The notes under the pieces: model-generated
The model's database searches: none
The model's input: only the letters and a program-made list of their open reading frames with translations
What the model was told of the DNA's origin: nothing
Translations under genes and position numbers: made by a program
Assembly: GCA_031289755.1 (NCBI GenBank)
Contig: JAITOU010000008.1
Coordinates: 1 to 44,618, forward strand
Source: Clostridiales bacterium
GTDB lineage: Bacteria; Bacillota; Clostridia; Christensenellales; JAISNN01
Length of the DNA: 44,618 nucleotides
Direction: 5' to 3'
Shown: piece by piece, positions 39,847 to 44,618 of the stretch
Layout of the letters: each line of letters begins with the position of its first letter
Numbering within the stretch: the stretch's first letter is position 1

Positions 39847-41577
39847 ATGTACAGAACTCATACTTGCGGAGAACTCCAAAAGAAAAATGTCGGACAAAAG
39901 GTCATGCTCGCGGGCTGGATAGACACGATACGCGACCACGGCGGAGTCATCTTTATCGATTTGAGAGACCATTACGGCATGACGCAGATTGTCTTAAACG
40001 ACGACGGAATACTTAAAGCGTCCGGCAAAGAAAGCGTAATCTCGGTAAGCGGCGTCGTCCGCGAACGCGCAAGCGAAACCGTCAATACAAAAATTCCGAC
40101 CGGAAAGATAGAATTGAAAGCCGACTCCTACAAGATACTCGGCGTTTCGGAAAGAAGCCTGCCGTTCGAGATATCCGAATCGAGAGATACAAACGAAGCG
40201 GTCAGACTCAAATACAGATTTTTGGATTTGAGAAATCCGTCGCTTCACAAGGACATCGTTATCCGTTCAAAAATCACGAGCTTTATAAGGAAGAAGATGG
40301 AGGATTTGGGCTTTATAGAAATTCAAACGCCCATACTCACATCGTCGTCGCCGGAAGGAGCGAGAGATTATCTCGTACCGAGCCGCAAGCATAAGGGTAA
40401 GTTTTATGCGCTGCCGCAAGCTCCGCAGATATTCAAACAGCTTTTGATGACCTCCGGCTTTGACAGATATTTTCAGATAGCGCCGTGCTTCCGTGACGAG
40501 GACGCACGCGCCGACAGGTCGCCGGGCGAATTTTATCAGGTAGATTTTGAAATGGCGTTCGCGACGCTGGAAGATGTTTTTGCCGTCGCGGAAAGCTTGC
40601 TTTACGATACCTTTTCGGCTTTTTCGGATAAGAAGGTCAGCAAGCCGCCTTTTAAGCGCATACCGTACGCCGAATCTATGCAAAAATACGGCAGCGACAA
40701 GCCCGACCTGCGCAACCCTTTGATTATCGAGGATTTGAGCGGCTTTTTTACCGACGTGGATTTTGCGCCTTTCAAAAACAAGCCCGTTCGCGCCATAGTT
40801 GCGCCCGATTGCGTCAAAATGCCCAAGTCGTTTTTTGAGAATATGCTCGCATATGCCACATCTATCGGCATGAAGGGTCTCGGATATATTTCCGTCACCG
40901 AAAACGAATATAAAGGACCTATCGTCAAATTTTTGACCGAAAGCAAACAAAAAGCTCTGGCGGAGAAGCTGTCGCTCAAAAAAAACGACGTGCTGTTTTT
41001 TATATCCGACAAGCCGGGAGAGGTAGACAAGCTCGCGGGCTATATACGCACGGAGCTGGGAAAGCGGCTAAATCTCACCGACACGTCGCGGCATGAGCTT
41101 TGCTTCGTAACGGATTTTCCTATGTTCGGTATCAATGAAGAAACGGGCAATACCGAATTTGTTCACAATCCTTTCTCGATGCCGCAAGGCGAAATGGAAG
41201 CCTTGCAGACCGTAAATCCGCTCGATATCAAGGCTTATCAATACGATATAGTGTGCAACGGCATAGAGCTTTCGTCGGGAGCGGTCAGAAACCACAGACC
41301 CGACATAATGGCAAAGGCCTTCGAGATAGCCGGATATCCTAAGGAAACCGTAGAAGAAAAATTTTCGGCTCTGTACAACGCCTTTCATTACGGCGCGCCG
41401 CCGCACGCCGGAATGGCTCCGGGACTCGACCGTATCGTCATGATACTGACGGGTAACGAAAACATCAGAGAAGTAGTGGCTTTTCCGATGAACAGCAACG
41501 CGCAGGATTTGCTTCTCGGCGCGCCGGGAACGGTGACGGAACAGCAGCTAAGGGATATTCATATCAAGCTTCGCTAA
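39847..41577 (+). CDS. aspS: Aspartyl-tRNA synthetase, probably non-discriminating
   Basis: 576-residue bacterial-type class IIb synthetase. N-terminal OB anticodon-binding domain with LAGWIDTIRDHGGVIFIDLRDHYG; class II motif 2 FRDEDARADRSPGEFYQVDFEM; GAD insertion domain about 280-400; motif 3 GMAPGLDRIVMILTG. His31 in RDHGG matches the His reported for tRNA-Asn-tolerant enzymes such as that of Pseudomonas aeruginosa, where discriminating enzymes such as E. coli have Leu. Together with GatCAB upstream this implies that the enzyme charges both tRNA-Asp and tRNA-Asn with Asp, and GatCAB converts the latter to Asn-tRNA. An AAGGTG ribosome site precedes ATG 39847. Ends at the terminator at 41640. 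Confidence 0.96.
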   Translation: MYRTHTCGELQKKNVGQKVMLAGWIDTIRDHGGVIFIDLRDHYGMTQIVLNDDGILKASGKESVISVSGVVRERASETVNTKIPTGKIELKADSYKILGVSERSLPFEISESRDTNEAVRLKYRFLDLRNPSLHKDIVIRSKITSFIRKKMEDLGFIEIQTPILTSSSPEGARDYLVPSRKHKGKFYALPQAPQIFKQLLMTSGFDRYFQIAPCFRDEDARADRSPGEFYQVDFEMAFATLEDVFAVAESLLYDTFSAFSDKKVSKPPFKRIPYAESMQKYGSDKPDLRNPLIIEDLSGFFTDVDFAPFKNKPVRAIVAPDCVKMPKSFFENMLAYATSIGMKGLGYISVTENEYKGPIVKFLTESKQKALAEKLSLKKNDVLFFISDKPGEVDKLAGYIRTELGKRLNLTDTSRHELCFVTDFPMFGINEETGNTEFVHNPFSMPQGEMEALQTVNPLDIKAYQYDIVCNGIELSSGAVRNHRPDIMAKAFEIAGYPKETVEEKFSALYNAFHYGAPPHAGMAPGLDRIVMILTGNENIREVVAFPMNSNAQDLLLGAPGTVTEQQLRDIHIKLR

Positions 41578-41637
41578 GGTATTTTTATCCCGTTTATTTA
41601 CAGTTCGCCATAGCTAACTCAAAATAAATATAAAAAA

Positions 41638-41677
41638 TAACGCGCACTGATTTGATTAGTGCGCGCTGTTTTTTTGA
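41638..41677. terminator. Bidirectional terminator between aspS and the hydrolase gene
   Basis: CGCGCACT (41641-41648) pairs with AGTGCGCG (41658-41665), with TTTTTTT on the right and an A tract on the left that serves the - strand gene. Confidence 0.85.
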
Positions 41678-41693
41678 TATTAAAATAGGGTCT

Positions 41694-43307
41694 TTATTTT
41701 GTCTTTATTTTGGCTTTTATCTTCGGCTCTAATACCTTGGGAGCGATTCTCAAAATCTTTTTTGCAAAATAGTAGAGAAAAGAATTGCCAATAAACGCCT
41801 TTGCGAGAAGAATGATGTTCTCCATGATGCCTTGCGCATTGGGCGTAGAGCCTTGTATGATTTTGACGCTCTTGTTTTTAAATTCCAAACTCAATATTCG
41901 AGCCGATGCCGTTTCGAGCGGACGAATGACGATTTTTAATATATTGTCCGATTCCCAATAAGCGTAACTCACCGCAGTCATGTCAAAGCTTGCGAGCTTG
42001 ATGACGCCGTAACGGTATGTACCGTCCGTGCCGAGCGGTATTTGATTAAATCTGCCTTCTTCGCTCCATTTCATCTCTATCTCGCCGTCTTTAAAATCAA
42101 AAGTCAGATAGTCGATATCTCCGAATTTTGCCGTCATCATATATGTAACCGTCAAAGGAAGCAGGCTTGTCGGCATACCGACGGCTCTTAAAAAGGGTTG
42201 CTTCTTAAAGCGCAGGACGGAGTTTTGCAATTTTGCTTCGAGCGGACTTTTGGCGGATACCGGGATATTGTCGACGGTAAGCGCGGAAATCTTTTCTTTT
42301 AAAATAGCGCTGCTTTCGGCGTCGCTTTGCAAGCCGTCTTTAAAGGCTTCGGGAAAATAAGTATAGATGATATCCATAGGCTTTTGTTCGTCCGAATCGG
42401 ATGCGGTATAAAAAAAGCAGGCGTCGTAGTCCTTAAAAACTATGCCTTGCTGACAAAACATTCCGCGTGCGGCATAGGTATTCGGCGTGCGGCACATCCA
42501 AAACTGATAGCCGTAGCCGACATTAGAGTCACGTTTGAGATTTTTGCGGTTTTCGGTCTGCAAAGTCGTGGCTTCCTTTATCCACCATTCGGGAATGACC
42601 TGCCGTCCGTTAAATTTTCCGTCGTTTAGACAGCACTGCATAAACTTCGCGCCGTCCTCGCTCTTTAAATAAAGCCCCCAGCCGCCGGCTTCCTGACCGT
42701 TTTTGTCGGTTTCCCAGATGGGGACGTCTATTCCGAGCGGTTCAAAGAGTCGTGGCTTTAAATATTCGCGCAGGGTAAGTCCGGTCAATTTGCGGATAAG
42801 CGCGCTTATCATGTAGCCGTTTTCGTTGGTGTAATGAAAATGCTCGCCCGGTTCGTTGACAAAGGGAGAATTTAAAAAATCCTTTGTCCAATCTATGGTC
42901 GCCTTGTTGCCCGCAACATTGACGCTTTTGCCGCTCGTCATAGTGAGTATATGGCGTATGGTCAATTTGTCGGCGTATTTCAGGGCTTTTTTGTTTAATT
43001 TATATTCGGGAAAATATTCGTGGATTTTTGAATCCAAAGAAAAAAGTCCTTCCGTGATTGCAAAGCCTGCGGCTATGCTTGTAACGCTCTTGCTAAAAGA
43101 GTGCATCGCGTGGGGCGTATCGGGATTGTAAGGCGGACAATAGCATTCAAATGCCACCTTGCCGTGACGCACGATAATAAGACTGTGAAGCTCCAAATGC
43201 CTTTTTTTAAATTCGTCCAAAAGAGCAATGACGGATTTTGAAGATACTCCGGCAGCTTCGGGAGATTTTGCTCTTTCTAATTTACATTCATCTTTGACTA
43301 AATCCAT
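41694..43307 (-). CDS. Serine hydrolase, class C beta-lactamase family
   Basis: 537-residue beta-lactamase/CubicO-type serine hydrolase. The SxxK motif is S70-F-S-K73 (MHSFSKSVTSIA), and YxN is Y159-T-N161 (FHYTNENGYMISALI). The third KTG-like element is not obvious. The catalytic domain spans about 15-335; the last 200 residues form an extra beta-rich domain as in many esterases and D-aminopeptidases of this family. No signal peptide, so probably cytoplasmic and not an antibiotic-resistance enzyme. Start placed at ATG 43307, because AAGGGA lies 7 nt before it and inside the upstream alternative at 43322. Its promoter carries tandem 16-bp repeats at the transcript start. Confidence 0.9.
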   Translation of the reverse strand: MDLVKDECKLERAKSPEAAGVSSKSVIALLDEFKKRHLELHSLIIVRHGKVAFECYCPPYNPDTPHAMHSFSKSVTSIAAGFAITEGLFSLDSKIHEYFPEYKLNKKALKYADKLTIRHILTMTSGKSVNVAGNKATIDWTKDFLNSPFVNEPGEHFHYTNENGYMISALIRKLTGLTLREYLKPRLFEPLGIDVPIWETDKNGQEAGGWGLYLKSEDGAKFMQCCLNDGKFNGRQVIPEWWIKEATTLQTENRKNLKRDSNVGYGYQFWMCRTPNTYAARGMFCQQGIVFKDYDACFFYTASDSDEQKPMDIIYTYFPEAFKDGLQSDAESSAILKEKISALTVDNIPVSAKSPLEAKLQNSVLRFKKQPFLRAVGMPTSLLPLTVTYMMTAKFGDIDYLTFDFKDGEIEMKWSEEGRFNQIPLGTDGTYRYGVIKLASFDMTAVSYAYWESDNILKIVIRPLETASARILSLEFKNKSVKIIQGSTPNAQGIMENIILLAKAFIGNSFLYYFAKKILRIAPKVLEPKIKAKIKTK

Positions 43308-43389
43308 AAAAAATCCCTTCATATTATATTTTTTACCGAATAAAAAAGCAAGGCACGGAATGAATTTTCTTTACACAAAACGCCGACAC

Positions 43390-43424
43390 TTAAATAAAAT
43401 TACAACGTTTAAATAAAATTACAA
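43390..43424 (-). repeat. Tandem 16-bp direct repeats, operator-like
   Basis: TTAAATAAAATTACAA occurs at 43390-43405 and 43409-43424 (+ strand view), period 19. Both lie just downstream of the promoter -10, covering the predicted start and first 30 nt of the transcript. Confidence 0.75.
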
Positions 43425-43427
43425 TTT

Positions 43428-43456
43428 ATTTTATCATAACACCCTAAAAATTGCAA
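43428..43456 (-). promoter_or_regulatory. Promoter for serine hydrolase gene
   Basis: On the - strand: TTGCAA (43456-43451), 17-nt spacer, TAAAAT (43433-43428) with an extended TGA before it. Confidence 0.75.
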
Positions 43457-43582
43457 AAGAAAAATATATAACTTTGAAAAATTACAGGAAAAAATGTCTT
43501 TTTTCTTTCTTTTCATTTTACATTGTAGTATAATAATACGCATATAAAGTTATTATTGTACAACAATATTTACGGAGACGGT

Positions 43583-43825
43583 ATGAAATACGACGAATTT
43601 TTAGATATTACCGCATATACTTGTCCTGTGACCTTCGCAAAGGTCAAGGTAACGCTTGACGGCTTAGACGACAAAAAGACCCTTTTGATTAAGCTCAATG
43701 CCGGCAGACCGTTGATGAGCATTCCGGGCAGCTTAGAAGAAGAAGGGCATGAAGTCGTCAAAACGACCGACAACGGCGACGGAACACATAATCTTTACGT
43801 CGTCAAAAACGGATTAAACGGATAA
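43583..43825 (+). CDS. TusA-like sulfur-carrier family protein
   Basis: 80-residue protein of the TusA/SirA/YedF family. FLDITAYTCPVTFAKVKVTLDGLDDKKTLLIKL (residues 5-37) holds the single catalytic Cys13 in CPVTF, where TusA has CPxP; the rest is RPLMSIPGSLEEEGHEVVKT, the usual loop-helix of the fold. Members pass sulfur from cysteine desulfurase to tRNA, molybdenum cofactor or selenium pathways; this one carries no partner gene beside it. Start placed at ATG 43583 after GGAGACGG. A TATAAT at 43529-43534 lies upstream without a clear -35. A weak hairpin (43829-43863) and a strong terminator (43880) follow. Confidence 0.88.
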   Translation: MKYDEFLDITAYTCPVTFAKVKVTLDGLDDKKTLLIKLNAGRPLMSIPGSLEEEGHEVVKTTDNGDGTHNLYVVKNGLNG

Positions 43826-43879
43826 AAAAACACCGCGCAAATCGGATAATTTACGCAGTGTTGCAGTAAGTCTTTTTTA

Positions 43880-43919
43880 TCAACCGCCGAAGACGTAAGA
43901 CTTAAACGGCGGTTTTTTA
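43880..43919 (+). terminator. Terminator after the TusA-like gene
   Basis: AACCGCCG (43882-43889) pairs with CGGCGGTT (43907-43914), then TTTTT. The T run overlaps the stop codon of the convergent peptidase gene. Confidence 0.85.
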
Positions 43920-44618
43920 AATACACGTTTTTTCTATCAGAGCGATAAAAAACTCAACGGCGTCATTAAGCGCGTTTATGTCGCATCTTTCGTTTAAAGC
44001 GTGTATGCGCTTTTGGTCGTCCTCCGACACCGGAAACGGAGTAAAACGGTAGACGTTTTTGCATACGGGATGATAAAACTTCGCGTCTGTGGCGGCGATA
44101 AACATATACGGCGCGACCTTGACGCCCGGAAAGACCGACTTGATGACGGCGGAGATTTTTCGGTACGAATCGGTATCGGTCGGCGATATAGGCGACGGCT
44201 CGACGCCTGCTATCGGCACTTCGACTTCGATGTCCTTGCCGACGATTTTTTTGATGTGGTCTACTACCCGGTCGGTCGTGTTGCCGTCGATTAAGCGGCA
44301 GTTTATGACCGCTTCCGCGTACGGCGGCAGGACGTTAGCGGCATTGCTGCCCTTTGCCATTGTCGGCGCAAAGGTCGTCTTGACAAGCGCGGCGGCGACG
44401 GGGTGAAGCTTGGTTAAAGCAAATTTTAAAAGCGGCGAGAGAATATCCCTGTTGACCATGACAAATTTGAAGAGCGGCTTCATGTACGGCGCAAGCTCCT
44501 TGATAAGCTCCTTTGTCGGCGCGGTCCAGACGGCCGGCATTTGGTGCTTTTCGATGTCGTAGACAGCTTTGCCGATTGACGCGAGAGCGGTGGGCTTAGC
44601 GGGAGTGCTGGCGTGACC
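43917..44618 (-). CDS. M20-family peptidase, C-terminal part (runs off the window)
   Basis: The reading frame stays open to the right edge; the 26 codons upstream of the internal Met at 44540 read GHASTPAKPTALASIGKAV, which is the M20 dimerisation-domain entry. The visible 233 codons contain NVLPPYAEAVINCRLIDGNTTDRV and the final metal-site region ATDAKFYHPVCKNVYRFTPFPVSEDDQKRIHALNERCDI. The last His ligand is in this YHPVC stretch. It resembles the PM20D1/carboxypeptidase S group of zinc exopeptidases or amidohydrolases. The N-terminal catalytic half lies outside the window, so substrate cannot be judged. Convergent with the TusA-like gene. Confidence 0.88.
   Translation of the reverse strand, partial: GHASTPAKPTALASIGKAVYDIEKHQMPAVWTAPTKELIKELAPYMKPLFKFVMVNRDILSPLLKFALTKLHPVAAALVKTTFAPTMAKGSNAANVLPPYAEAVINCRLIDGNTTDRVVDHIKKIVGKDIEVEVPIAGVEPSPISPTDTDSYRKISAVIKSVFPGVKVAPYMFIAATDAKFYHPVCKNVYRFTPFPVSEDDQKRIHALNERCDINALNDAVEFFIALIEKTCI

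Noticed and set aside
41694-43307. Beta-lactamase as an antibiotic-resistance gene
   Set aside because: No signal peptide and no clear KTG, and it has a large extra C-terminal domain; the family includes many esterases and peptidases.

Overview
The window comes from a low-to-moderate GC, endospore-forming Firmicute, most likely an uncultured gut-type clostridium. The evidence is a germination protease gene (gpr), a T-box leader, sigma-A promoters of Gram-positive type with AGGAGG ribosome sites, RNase J, a GatCAB/AspRS route to Asn-tRNA, NfnAB and a carbohydrate gene set (lacZ, manA, ROK kinase). This is inference from gene content; no rRNA is present. Gene order is dense and mostly on the + strand.

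Layout. 1-1850: a small accessory cassette of an XRE-type repressor facing away from a membrane-anchored protein that looks like an aerolysin-type beta-pore former, with a perfect palindrome inside the shared promoter. 1910-9265: AI-2E-family permease, lipoprotein, RpiB-like isomerase, a membrane-embedded M28 peptidase and a GH2 beta-galactosidase, most with their own promoter and terminator. 9372-14120: division region with a DivIVA-like coiled coil, an unrecognised membrane protein, ftsA and ftsZ. 14136-18406: nth, nfnA, nfnB and obgE, running into convergent gpr. 19559-20362: six tRNA genes (Pro, CAT, Asp, Phe, Thr, Tyr) behind one strong promoter and closed by a terminator.

20393-22600: accessory insert between the tRNA array and nadE, with a Phd/ParE-type toxin-antitoxin pair and a Fic protein that carries a 17-copy heptapeptide repeat and a C-terminal winged helix. 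The Fic promoter is a near-copy of the nadE promoter on the other side of the gene. 22686-28263: nadE, pgsA and valS. 28471-31598: a possible YtxC-like sporulation protein, manA and a ROK sugar kinase. 31780-36202: RNase J, der, a 59-residue small protein and rnc. 36249-41577: T-box leader, gatC, gatA, gatB and aspS, a complete tRNA-dependent asparagine route. 41694-44618: a class-C beta-lactamase-like hydrolase with tandem operator-like repeats, a TusA-like protein and a partial M20 peptidase cut by the window edge.

Most of the window is core housekeeping. The parts most likely to be new are the repressor/palindrome/pore-former cassette at the left end and the repeat-bearing Fic protein with its altered catalytic and inhibitory motifs and duplicated promoter.
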